A stretch of DNA of 5,314 nt, taken from NCBI GenBank assembly GCA_021774995.1, contig JAJFIM010000263.1, positions 1 through 5,314 of the forward strand, read 5' to 3'. The notes under the pieces were generated by a model. That model saw only the letters and a list, made by a program, of their open reading frames with translations. It ran no database searches and was not told where the DNA came from. Source of the DNA: Alphaproteobacteria bacterium. Lineage in GTDB: Bacteria; Pseudomonadota; Alphaproteobacteria; SMXP01. The translations under genes were made by a program, and so were the position numbers. Positions 1-5,314 of this stretch are shown piece by piece. Each line of letters begins with the position of its first letter. The first letter of the stretch is position 1.

Positions 1-37
1 TCGGGGAGCAAGTGGGGGAGGCGAAGAGCAACGCTCA

Positions 38-406
38 ATGGCCAAAACTGTTCTGATTGTAGAAGACAATGAATTGAACATGAAATTGTTCAATGACCTT
101 CTTGACGCGCAAGGATACACCACTTTGCAAACCAAGGACGGTATGGAGGCGCTGGAGCTTGCGCGCCATCACCACCCGGACCTTATCCTCATGGACATTC
201 AATTGCCGGAGGTTTCCGGTCTTGAGGTGACAAAGTGGCTGAAAGAAGACGATGAGCTGGCGGGCATACCGGTTATTGCGGTAACGGCTTTCGCCATGAA
301 GGGAGATGAAGAAAAAATTAGGAGCGGCGGCTGTGAAGCCTATATCGCCAAACCTATATCCGTTTCTTCATTTCTCGAGACAATCAAAAGTTTCCTCGAC
401 GATTAA
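38..406 (+). CDS. divK: DivK, single-domain response regulator
   Basis: A 122-residue stand-alone receiver (CheY-like) domain with no output domain. The canonical residues are all visible: acidic pair Glu9/Asp10, phosphoacceptor Asp53 (in LMDIQLP), Thr83 and Lys105 (in AKP). The stretch after Asp53 and the segment AVTAFAMKGDEE match what I know of Caulobacter DivK. Asp90, the position I recall as altered in a classic cold-sensitive divK allele, is conserved. In Caulobacter, DivK is phosphorylated by DivJ, dephosphorylated by PleC and acts through DivL to restrain the CckA-CtrA pathway at the poles; the same role is inferred here. The start is the first ATG giving the family N-terminus (MAKTVLIVEDNE). 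A purine-rich GAAGAG lies 9 bases upstream. The frame is open to the left edge but offers no other start codon. pleD follows 11 bases downstream, so the two are almost certainly co-transcribed; the promoter must lie outside the window. Confidence 0.96.
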   Translation: MAKTVLIVEDNELNMKLFNDLLDAQGYTTLQTKDGMEALELARHHHPDLILMDIQLPEVSGLEVTKWLKEDDELAGIPVIAVTAFAMKGDEEKIRSGGCEAYIAKPISVSSFLETIKSFLDD

Positions 407-417
407 GATGAAAAAAT

Positions 418-1791
418 ATGTCAGCGCGTGTACTTGTCGTCGATGATGTCCTTGTAAATGTGAAGCTCATGGAAGCCAAGCTGATGGCGGAATATTTCGA
501 TGTTCTGTCTGCGACGAATGCTAAAGACGGCATCGAATTGGCTTTAACCAAGAACCCCGACATTATTCTTCTTGATGTGATGATGCCCGATGTGGACGGT
601 TACGAAGCGTGCCGCCTTCTGAAGAGCAATCCAAAAACGCAGCACATACCCGTCATTATGGTCACGGCGCTGGACCAAAGATCAGACCGCATTCGCGGTT
701 TGGAAGTGGGCGCCGATGATTTTCTAACTAAGCCTGTTGACGATATAGCCCTTTTTGCGCGCGTCAAAAGCCTTGTCCGGCTGAAGATGGTGACCGACGA
801 ATTGCGCGCAAGATACGCGACCGGCGCGGAAATGGGATTGATATCGGGCAATGTTGAAGAAGTGATGGAAGACACTGATTCGGCTGAGATTCTGGTGGTC
901 GAAGACAAACCTCTTTATGCGGAAAAAATTGTCGAAACCTTTTCGACAAATCACAATGTGAGGATTGAACTCGATCCTGACGAAGCGTTGCTTGCGGCGC
1001 GTAGTCAAGATTACGATTTAGCGATCGTGAGTCTGTCGCTTGAAAATTTTGATGGGTTGCGCTTGTGTTCTCAGCTTCGCGCCCATGATGAGACCCGGAA
1101 TCTCCCCATACTTATTCTGGTTGATGAAGAAGACATGCCGCGCCTGGTTCGCGGGCTTGAAATGGGCGTGAATGATTATCTGGCCAGGCCGATAGACCGG
1201 CATGAACTACTGGCGCGCGCCAAAACGCAGATCAAGCGAAAACGGTATGGCGATAGATTGCGCAATGATTTTCAAGCGGGATTGGAAGTCGCCATCACGG
1301 ACCAATTGACGGGTCTTTATAACCGGCGTTATTTATCGAGCCATCTGGATAATCTTATCAGCAAGTCCGTTGACAATGGCCGGCCGATTTCCCTTCTTGT
1401 GATCGATATTGATCATTTTAAAGCCGTAAACGACACTTATGGCCACGATGTCGGCGACCAGGTTCTCAAAGAATTTGCCCGGCGTCTTTCGAGTAACGTT
1501 CGCGGGATTGATATGGCGTGCCGCTATGGCGGGGAAGAATTCGTCGTTGCGATGCCTGAAACGGATGTTTCTTTCTCTTATATGGTCGCCGAACGTCTTC
1601 GTCAGGAAGTTGCGGAAATACCGTTCAAGGTCAAGACGGCTGAAGGCGAGCTTTACATCACCATCAGTATCGGCATCACCGACTGGGAAGATCAGGGCGA
1701 CAGCGTTGAATCATTGTTGAAGCGCGCCGACCAAGCGCTTTACAAAGCCAAACGCGATGGGCGTAACCGCGTGGTCTCCGACGCCGCTTGA
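418..1791 (+). CDS. pleD: PleD, REC-REC-GGDEF diguanylate cyclase
   Basis: A 457-residue response regulator that makes cyclic di-GMP from two GTP. The first receiver (about 1-120) is intact: Asp9/Asp10, phosphoacceptor Asp53, Thr83, Lys105. The second (about 156-272) keeps Glu162/Asp163 but has Ser205, Val235 and Arg257 where Asp, Thr and Lys are expected, so it is an adaptor that cannot be phosphorylated, as in Caulobacter PleD. The GGDEF domain (about 290-455) has DxLTGLYNRR at 295-304, metal Asp330, substrate-binding Asn338 and Asp347, and a catalytic GGEEF at 371-375. The product-inhibition motif RxxD is present at Arg362-Asp365 with normal spacing, so the enzyme should be active and feedback-inhibited. 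Length and the start MSARVLVVDD fit the family. There is no clear Shine-Dalgarno sequence; with only 11 bases after the divK stop, translational coupling is likely. It probably acts at the cell pole in the motile-to-sessile transition. Confidence 0.96.
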   Translation: MSARVLVVDDVLVNVKLMEAKLMAEYFDVLSATNAKDGIELALTKNPDIILLDVMMPDVDGYEACRLLKSNPKTQHIPVIMVTALDQRSDRIRGLEVGADDFLTKPVDDIALFARVKSLVRLKMVTDELRARYATGAEMGLISGNVEEVMEDTDSAEILVVEDKPLYAEKIVETFSTNHNVRIELDPDEALLAARSQDYDLAIVSLSLENFDGLRLCSQLRAHDETRNLPILILVDEEDMPRLVRGLEMGVNDYLARPIDRHELLARAKTQIKRKRYGDRLRNDFQAGLEVAITDQLTGLYNRRYLSSHLDNLISKSVDNGRPISLLVIDIDHFKAVNDTYGHDVGDQVLKEFARRLSSNVRGIDMACRYGGEEFVVAMPETDVSFSYMVAERLRQEVAEIPFKVKTAEGELYITISIGITDWEDQGDSVESLLKRADQALYKAKRDGRNRVVSDAA

Positions 1792-1811
1792 GGGGTGCGC
1801 TTGTCCGCCGC

Positions 1812-2630
1812 TCAGATAGATTTGCGCGCGATCATGAGCACGGGCGTAATGCGGCCCTGCTCAATATTAACCCGCACATTTTTGAATTTATCGGCGGAAC
1901 CTGAGCCTGTTAGCATCCGGGGCGCAATGGGCGAGGCGGTCTTATCTCTTTGACGAAAAAACTTAATCGCAAAATCGGTGCGCGCCTCTTCGTCACTGAC
2001 GTCAAATCCAGCATGTTTTAGGAGGGTGCGCATTTCACCGGGCGTCGTCAGATGGCTTGTTTCAGAGGTTTGCGCCCAGGGGACGGGAAAGGTAATCGGG
2101 TCGTCGCTTATCTTCATGATGTCATAAATGCAAAATGTTGCGTCTGGTTTGAGAACCCGCGAAATTTCGGCGTAAAGACCCGCGCGGTCGGCTATATTCA
2201 TGGCGGCGTGCACGGTGATGGCCGCATCAAAAGTTTCATCCGCAAATGGTGTGGCCAGGGCGTTTGCTTCCTTAAAAGAGACGCGATCGCTCAGGCGGGT
2301 CAGATCGGTGAGCGCCTTAGCCGCCGCGATAAATTCGGGCGTGAGGTCAATCCCGGTGACCTGGCATCCAATGTTTGAGGCGATGGTTCTGGCGGCGCCG
2401 CCAATGCCGCAGCCAATGTCGAGAACATGGTCGGAATGCCCCAGCGGCATTTTAGACAGCGCATATTCGGTTGCCGCGCGCCCGCCGATATGAAATTCAT
2501 CGAACGGCGCCAGATCATCTGAGGACGCGCGCTTTAAATCAACGCCCGCCTTCTCGAGTCCGGTGAGAATGCGCGACAATAAATTTGCATCGCCGTAATG
2601 CCCGGCCACGGTGCTTTCGAGTTCAGTCAT
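1812..2630 (-). CDS. Class I SAM-dependent methyltransferase, substrate unknown
   Basis: A 272-residue soluble protein with a Rossmann-fold methyltransferase core. Motif I (VLDIGCGIGG) is at 69-78, the acidic residue ending strand 2, which usually binds the SAM ribose, is Asp95 in VTGIDLT, the motif II region is DETFDAAITVHAAMNI (131-146), and LKPDATFCIYD (160-170) is motif III. A segment before the core, FDEFHIGGRAATEYA (43-57), is typical of small-molecule methyltransferases in the UbiE/COQ5 and sarcosine/dimethylglycine-like groups. It resembles none closely enough to name a substrate, so quinone, amine or lipid acceptors all remain possible. I chose the ATG at 2630 because GGAGAGG sits 6 bases upstream. 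An in-frame TTG at 2687 would add 19 residues but has only a weak purine stretch before it. The gene is convergent with pleD, 20 bases away, and appears to be transcribed alone from the AT-rich region upstream. No signal peptide or membrane segment is seen. Confidence 0.88.
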   Translation of the reverse strand: MTELESTVAGHYGDANLLSRILTGLEKAGVDLKRASSDDLAPFDEFHIGGRAATEYALSKMPLGHSDHVLDIGCGIGGAARTIASNIGCQVTGIDLTPEFIAAAKALTDLTRLSDRVSFKEANALATPFADETFDAAITVHAAMNIADRAGLYAEISRVLKPDATFCIYDIMKISDDPITFPVPWAQTSETSHLTTPGEMRTLLKHAGFDVSDEEARTDFAIKFFRQRDKTASPIAPRMLTGSGSADKFKNVRVNIEQGRITPVLMIARKSI

Positions 2631-2636
2631 AGTTTG

Positions 2637-2643
2637 CCTCTCC
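2637..2643 (-). promoter_or_regulatory. Ribosome binding site that fixes the methyltransferase start
   Basis: GGAGAGG on the minus strand, 6 bases before the ATG at 2630. The same 6-base spacing is seen for the aldehyde dehydrogenase (GAGGAG, 4613-4618) and rpmG (GGAGAG, 4814-4819). This is why the start at 2630 is preferred over the upstream TTG at 2687. Confidence 0.75.
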
Positions 2644-2749
2644 GTTACTTTCCCGATCAATTCGCGCAACTTTAGCGCCTTCTGCAACGCTCTCTCTCTA
2701 TCAGGGTTTACAATTTGTTAATAATCTGCTTTGATTCTAGTTAAGTGCA

Positions 2750-2785
2750 GCAAAGCCGTAATACTCCTTATGGGTGTGGCTTTGC
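2750..2785. repeat. Inverted repeat upstream of the methyltransferase
   Basis: GCAAAGCC (2750-2757) and its exact complement GGCTTTGC (2778-2785) are separated by 20 bases. The centre-to-centre distance is 28 bases. Neither strand has a T-run after it, so it does not look like an intrinsic terminator. It lies 120-155 bases upstream of the methyltransferase start, where an operator for a dimeric regulator could sit. That role is inference only, and an 8-bp match in a region this size may also arise by chance. Confidence 0.35.
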
Positions 2786-2939
2786 AGAAAGAAAAAAAGG
2801 GTGGGGTGTGACTATCCCCCTGGTGGCCGAAAAAGCAATAAAATGGCCAATACCGGGTCCATTGAACGCCGTTCCGGGCGGGTGGGCGCGCCGGTTAAGC
2901 GGATAGGCAAGATCTCACATTTGAATTCCTTACGGGTCG

Positions 2940-3057
2940 CTCAGGTCCGCCGCATCTCCTGAGTCCGTGAGGGCGTGGTCGGCCAGGGCTGTTGTTGGAG
3001 AGGCCTCCTCTGGCAGCGAACTTTTCTTTAATCTGGTCGACCACTTTTCTCATCACG
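2940..3057 (+). ncRNA. Possible structured RNA ending in the 3060-3088 terminator (speculative)
   Basis: A set of nested complements is visible: CGTGA (2966-2970) with TCACG (3053-3057), GTGGTCG (2975-2981) with CGACCAC (3038-3044), and, directly stacked on it, GCCAG (2982-2986) with CTGGC (3010-3014), enclosing GGAG/CTCC (2997-3000 / 3005-3008). A separate hairpin, CTCAGG/CCTGAG (2940-2945 / 2958-2963), precedes them. On the plus strand the terminator at 3060-3088 begins two bases after the outer arm, an arrangement expected of a small RNA gene. No convincing plus-strand promoter was found, no known RNA family was recognised, and inverted repeats of this size can arise by chance. The strand is chosen only because of the terminator's position. 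Confidence 0.2.
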
Positions 3058-3059
3058 CA

Positions 3060-3088
3060 AAAAGGCCGGACGTTTTGCCCGGCCTTTT
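3060..3088 (-). terminator. Intrinsic terminator after the aldehyde dehydrogenase, possibly bidirectional
   Basis: A perfect 10-bp stem (3060-3069 with 3079-3088, core GGCCGG/CCGGCC flanked by AAAA/TTTT) closes a 9-base loop. Read on the minus strand it begins 27 bases after the dehydrogenase stop and ends in five T residues, so it is well placed to end the rpmG-dehydrogenase transcript. Read on the plus strand the stem ends in TTTT followed by GGTTT, so it could also work in that direction. Confidence 0.85.
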
Positions 3089-3115
3089 GGTTTAAAAGAT
3101 CTGGCGTCCAGAAGA

Positions 3116-4606
3116 TCACGTGATCCGGATATAGGTGCTTTTGAGCTGACAATATTTGTCAATGGCGTGCAGGGAATTATCGCGCCCAAATCCCGATTGT
3201 TTGAAACCGCCAAAGGGCATGGTGATGTCGCCCCCATCCGTGGTGTTGATGTTGACCGTGCCCGCTTTCAGCGCCTTGGCCATTTTGTGCGCGGTGTTGA
3301 CATTACTGGTCCACACATTGGCGCGCAGGCCATAGATCGTATCATTGGCGATCTTCAAGGCTTCTTCAGGATCTTTAAACGTAATTGTGGAGAGCACCGG
3401 CCCGAAGATTTCTTCTTGCGCAATGGTCATGTCGTTGGAAACCTGATCGAAAATGGTCGGCTCAATATAATATCCGCCTGAATTCTGCCGCACCTGCGAA
3501 CCACCCATCGCCAGCTTGGCCCCTTCGCTCTTGCCTTTGTCGATATACTGAAGCACGCGGTTCATTTGGTTTTCATCAACCATGGAGCCTTGTTGCGTCG
3601 CGTTATCGAGGGGATCGCCCGGTTCCATTGTCGCACCGAATTCGGCGACTTTCTCAAGGAAAGACTCCCGAATGTTTTCGTGAACCAAAAGACGGGAGGC
3701 GGCCACGCACACCTGCCCGGAATTGTAGAAGATGCCCATCGCTGCTTCACGCGCGGCAACGTCCAGATCTTCCGTGTCTTCCATAATGATATTGGGCGAT
3801 TTGCCGCCGCATTCCAACGAGACCATTTTCATATTGGATTCGCCGGAATATTTTAAGAACAACTTGCCCACTTCCGTCGAGCCGGTAAAGGCGAGGGCGT
3901 TGACGTCCATATGGCGCCCCAGCGCCTGTCCGGCGGTCTCGCCAAAGCCTGGCACAACATTAAAGACGCCGGCGGGCAGGCCCGCTTCGGCGGCCAATTC
4001 CGCGACGCGCAACGCCGTCAACGGGGATTGTTCAGCCGGCTTGATGATGATGGAGTTCCCGGCGGCCAGGGCGGGCGCAAATTTCCACGCCGCCATCAGC
4101 AGAGGAAAATTCCACGGCACCACCGCGCCGACGACGCCCAAAGGCTCGCGCGTGATGAGGCCGAGGCCTTTGCCGTCGGAGGGACCGATTTCATCGTAAA
4201 TTTTGTCGATCGCTTCGGCAAACCACCGGACAGATCCGGCGACGCCGGGGATATCCCCGCCGCGCGAAGACGAGATGGGTTTGCCCATGTCGAGTGTTTC
4301 GAGCAGGGCCAGTTCGTCGGCATGGTCCGATATGAGATCAGCGAATTTCAGCAGAACGCGTTTGCGTTTGGCAACGGCCAAATCGGCCCAGGCGCCGCTT
4401 TCAAATGCGGCGCGCGCGGCGCGCACCGCCCGGTCAATATCTTCGGCGTCGCAGGACGCCACTTGCGTGAGAACCTGGCCGTCAACCGGGCTAACGCAGT
4501 CAAAAGTCGCCCCTGAGGCCGCATCGACATAGTCGTTGTTAATGAACGCCTGATGACGATAGTCCAGTTCCGAGGATTTCTCTTTCCAGTTTTCCGCGAC
4601 AGCCAT
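3116..4606 (-). CDS. NAD(P)+-dependent aldehyde dehydrogenase, PuuC/KauB-like
   Basis: A 496-residue cytosolic aldehyde dehydrogenase of normal family length, oxidising an aldehyde to the acid. Key residues are all present: oxyanion Asn166 in VPWNFP, Lys189 in IIKPAE, the dinucleotide-binding motif GSTEVG (242-247), general base Glu265 in LECGGKSP, nucleophile Cys300 in NSGQVC, and Glu399/Phe401 in EEIFGPV. The C-terminal segment with MPFGGFKQSGFGRD (463-476) and the overall pattern best recall gamma-glutamyl-gamma-aminobutyraldehyde dehydrogenase (PuuC) and omega-amino aldehyde enzymes (KauB). No other putrescine genes are in view and this family is promiscuous, so the substrate stays open. 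The ATG at 4606 has GAGGAG 6 bases upstream. The gene starts 33 bases after the rpmG stop with no terminator between, so it is probably transcribed with rpmG, and a strong terminator follows it. Confidence 0.93.
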   Translation of the reverse strand: MAVAENWKEKSSELDYRHQAFINNDYVDAASGATFDCVSPVDGQVLTQVASCDAEDIDRAVRAARAAFESGAWADLAVAKRKRVLLKFADLISDHADELALLETLDMGKPISSSRGGDIPGVAGSVRWFAEAIDKIYDEIGPSDGKGLGLITREPLGVVGAVVPWNFPLLMAAWKFAPALAAGNSIIIKPAEQSPLTALRVAELAAEAGLPAGVFNVVPGFGETAGQALGRHMDVNALAFTGSTEVGKLFLKYSGESNMKMVSLECGGKSPNIIMEDTEDLDVAAREAAMGIFYNSGQVCVAASRLLVHENIRESFLEKVAEFGATMEPGDPLDNATQQGSMVDENQMNRVLQYIDKGKSEGAKLAMGGSQVRQNSGGYYIEPTIFDQVSNDMTIAQEEIFGPVLSTITFKDPEEALKIANDTIYGLRANVWTSNVNTAHKMAKALKAGTVNINTTDGGDITMPFGGFKQSGFGRDNSLHAIDKYCQLKSTYIRIT

Positions 4607-4639
4607 TTCTCACTCCTCTTTAAGCAAAGCGATCGTAAA

Positions 4640-4807
4640 CTATTTGATCTTGCCTTCTTTGAATTCCACATGTTTGCGGACGACCGGATCGTATTTCCGG
4701 ACTACCATTTTTTCCGTCATGGTGCGGGCGTTTTTCTTGGTGACATAGAAAAATCCCGTATCCGCCGTGCTGTTCAGCCGGATTTTTACCGTTGTCGGTT
4801 TAGCCAT
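4640..4807 (-). CDS. rpmG: 50S ribosomal protein L33
   Basis: A 55-residue basic protein beginning MAKPTTVKIRLNSTADTG and ending VEFKEGKIK, a near-textbook alphaproteobacterial L33 with the conserved FFYVTKKNAR and KYDP segments. It is a structural protein of the large ribosomal subunit near the tRNA exit site. It contains no cysteine at all, so it belongs to the zinc-independent form, lacking the CxxC pairs of the zinc-binding paralogue. GGAGAG lies 6 bases before the ATG. A TTGACA-type promoter and a hairpin-containing leader of about 80 bases lie upstream, separating it from the MFS gene; the aldehyde dehydrogenase follows 33 bases downstream. In many alphaproteobacteria rpmG sits next to divK-pleD and an MFS gene, which supports the identification. 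Confidence 0.97.
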   Translation of the reverse strand: MAKPTTVKIRLNSTADTGFFYVTKKNARTMTEKMVVRKYDPVVRKHVEFKEGKIK

Positions 4808-4840
4808 TCTCTTCTCTCCAATGAGACTGTATTTTCACGC

Positions 4841-4881
4841 TTTCCGGGCGGGGTTGCGGCCCTTGGGGCGACCCCCGGAAA
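4841..4881 (-). promoter_or_regulatory. GC-rich hairpin in the rpmG 5' leader
   Basis: TTTCCGGG (4841-4848) is the exact complement of CCCGGAAA (4874-4881), and an inner GCCC/GGGC can form within the 25-base loop on the minus-strand transcript. It lies between the predicted transcription start near 4886 and the ribosome binding site at 4814-4819. There is no T-run after it on either strand, so it is not a simple terminator. It may protect the 5' end of the mRNA or act in regulation; which of these is unknown. Confidence 0.5.
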
Positions 4882-4892
4882 ATATCGAGCGC

Positions 4893-4920
4893 ACTCTACG
4901 CTTCCCCGCCCGCGTGTCAA
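4893..4920 (-). promoter_or_regulatory. Sigma70-type promoter for rpmG
   Basis: On the minus strand a perfect -35 TTGACA (4915-4920) is followed after 16 bases by TAGAGT (4893-4898), a reasonable -10 with the conserved T, A and final T. Transcription would begin near 4886, giving an rpmG leader of about 80 bases. A strong promoter is expected for a ribosomal protein gene. Confidence 0.65.
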
Positions 4921-4957
4921 GAAAATCCAAGGAGTTTAGCGCTTTAAGAGCCTTCAT

Positions 4958-5314
4958 TCAGGGTGAATGAGGGCGTAGGCCCCGGTAAATCGCAAAACAG
5001 CTATAAAAAGCCGCCATGGCGGCAAGAGAGAAGGGGAGACCGGAGAGGCCCCAAAGATCCATGGCCAGCCCCACGATCACGGGGCCAAACAGCTCTCCGA
5101 TGCCAAAAGCAGTGGCCATGGCGGCGCTGACGACGGCCAGGTCGGCGCCGGAAAAGCGCGCGCCAATATCTGAAAGGGCTACTGTGTAGAGTCCTTCAAA
5201 GATGCCGCCCCAAAGAAACAGGGTCGGAAAGAGCAGGAGAGGGTGGCTGATGACGAGAGGCAGCGCCAGGGCGCCGATCCCGCTCAGCAGGGCGAGTACA
5301 ATCATGAGCCGCCG
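4958..5314 (-). CDS. MFS transporter, C-terminal part (cut by the window edge)
   Basis: The 118 visible residues are the C-terminal end of a membrane protein; the frame stays open to the right edge, so the ATG at 5305 is an internal methionine rather than a trusted start. Four hydrophobic segments are seen at roughly 4-23, 25-48, 66-86 and 91-111, consistent with helices 9-12 of a 12-helix MFS carrier. The third holds a GIGELFGPVIVG stretch like the glycine/proline-rich MFS packing motif. Loops are short, and a basic Arg/His tail (YRGLRPHSP) follows the last helix. The substrate cannot be told from this part; MFS genes beside rpmG in alphaproteobacteria are usually annotated as YcaD-like or drug-efflux-like. 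It ends 150 bases before rpmG, which has its own promoter in the gap. No clear terminator follows it, so read-through into rpmG is possible. Confidence 0.85.
   Translation of the reverse strand, partial: RRLMIVLALLSGIGALALPLVISHPLLLFPTLFLWGGIFEGLYTVALSDIGARFSGADLAVVSAAMATAFGIGELFGPVIVGLAMDLWGLSGLPFSLAAMAAFYSCFAIYRGLRPHSP

Larger units (their letters stand above)
2631..3115. other. 485-base intergenic stretch without a convincing gene
   Basis: The part nearest the methyltransferase (about 2690-2750) is AT-rich and probably holds its promoter, but I see no clean -35/-10 pair. An 8-bp inverted repeat lies at 2750-2785. From 2786 there is an A-rich tract, then GGGG (2803-2806) facing CCCC (2816-2819), and TGGCC/GGCCA (2824-2828 / 2845-2849) around an A-rich spacer. 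Positions 2940-3057 contain several nested complementary segments, described separately, and 3060-3088 is a terminator. Short open frames exist on both strands (for example plus 2774-2962 and minus 3053 leftwards). None has both a good ribosome binding site and a recognisable family sequence. I see no tRNA, SRP RNA or tmRNA signature. Confidence 0.6.

Noticed and set aside
3..56. Third forward frame open from the left edge to a TGA at 54-56, overlapping the divK start, possibly the end of an upstream gene
   Set aside because: Only 17 residues are visible, ending in QWPKLF. This is too short to identify, although a small conserved gene upstream of divK would be plausible.
408..450. ATG at 408 as an alternative pleD start
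   Set aside because: It is in a different frame and reaches a stop within 13 codons. The ATG at 418 gives the family N-terminus.
1792..1811. Shared terminator between pleD and the methyltransferase
   Set aside because: The 20-base convergent gap contains no stem followed by a T-run on either strand.
2631..2687. N-terminal extension of the methyltransferase from a TTG at 2687
   Set aside because: The ATG at 2630 has a strong GGAGAGG at the same 6-base spacing as neighbouring genes. The extra 19 residues fall before the usual start of the fold and the TTG has only a weak purine tract.
2708..2721. TTAC-N6-TTAA resembling a CtrA box (TTAA-N7-TTAA), tempting because DivK acts on the CtrA pathway
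   Set aside because: The spacing is 6 rather than 7 and one half-site is mismatched. In an AT-rich promoter region this is expected by chance.
2803..2819. GGGG/CCCC hairpin next to a poly-A tract (poly-T on the minus strand) as a minus-strand terminator
   Set aside because: It has only four base pairs and a gap before the T-run, and no gene ends just upstream of it on that strand.
2774..2962. 62-codon plus-strand open frame in the intergenic stretch
   Set aside because: It has no ribosome binding site and no recognisable family. Its composition (Arg/Lys-rich, irregular) is like random GC-rich sequence.
3911..4516. 201-codon plus-strand open frame opposite the aldehyde dehydrogenase
   Set aside because: It is antisense to a gene with all catalytic motifs intact. 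It is Arg/Gly-rich with no recognisable motif, as expected of a frame shadow in GC-rich DNA.

Overview
The window looks like a chromosomal segment of an alphaproteobacterium. The evidence is a DivK/PleD cell-cycle two-component pair, a 55-residue cysteine-free L33 of the alphaproteobacterial type, and moderately GC-rich coding sequence. I cannot assign an order or genus from the sequence alone.

Layout. Positions 38-1791 hold a two-gene plus-strand operon: divK (single-domain response regulator) and pleD (REC-REC-GGDEF diguanylate cyclase), 11 bases apart. After a 20-base convergent gap, everything else is on the minus strand. A class I SAM-dependent methyltransferase lies at 1812-2630. A 485-base stretch without a convincing gene follows (2631-3115). 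It holds the methyltransferase's presumed promoter region, an 8-bp inverted repeat, a nest of complementary segments that could fold as RNA, and a strong intrinsic-type terminator at 3060-3088. Next come a PuuC/KauB-like NAD(P)+ aldehyde dehydrogenase (3116-4606), rpmG for ribosomal protein L33 (4640-4807), a promoter with a hairpin-bearing leader (4841-4920), and the C-terminal end of a major facilitator superfamily (MFS) transporter that runs off the right edge.

How it fits together. DivK signals through the DivJ/PleC kinase-phosphatase network. PleD is activated by phosphorylation of its first receiver domain and makes cyclic di-GMP, so the two genes form one polar-development output module. 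The minus-strand genes are metabolic or housekeeping. rpmG and the aldehyde dehydrogenase look like one transcript: 33 bases apart, no terminator between them, a TTGACA-type promoter upstream of rpmG and a terminator after the dehydrogenase. From general knowledge, divK-pleD is often followed directly by rpmG and an MFS gene in alphaproteobacteria, so the methyltransferase and aldehyde dehydrogenase look like extra cargo within a conserved neighbourhood.

No defence system, mobile element, CRISPR array, tRNA or rRNA was recognised. The least explained part is 2790-3060.
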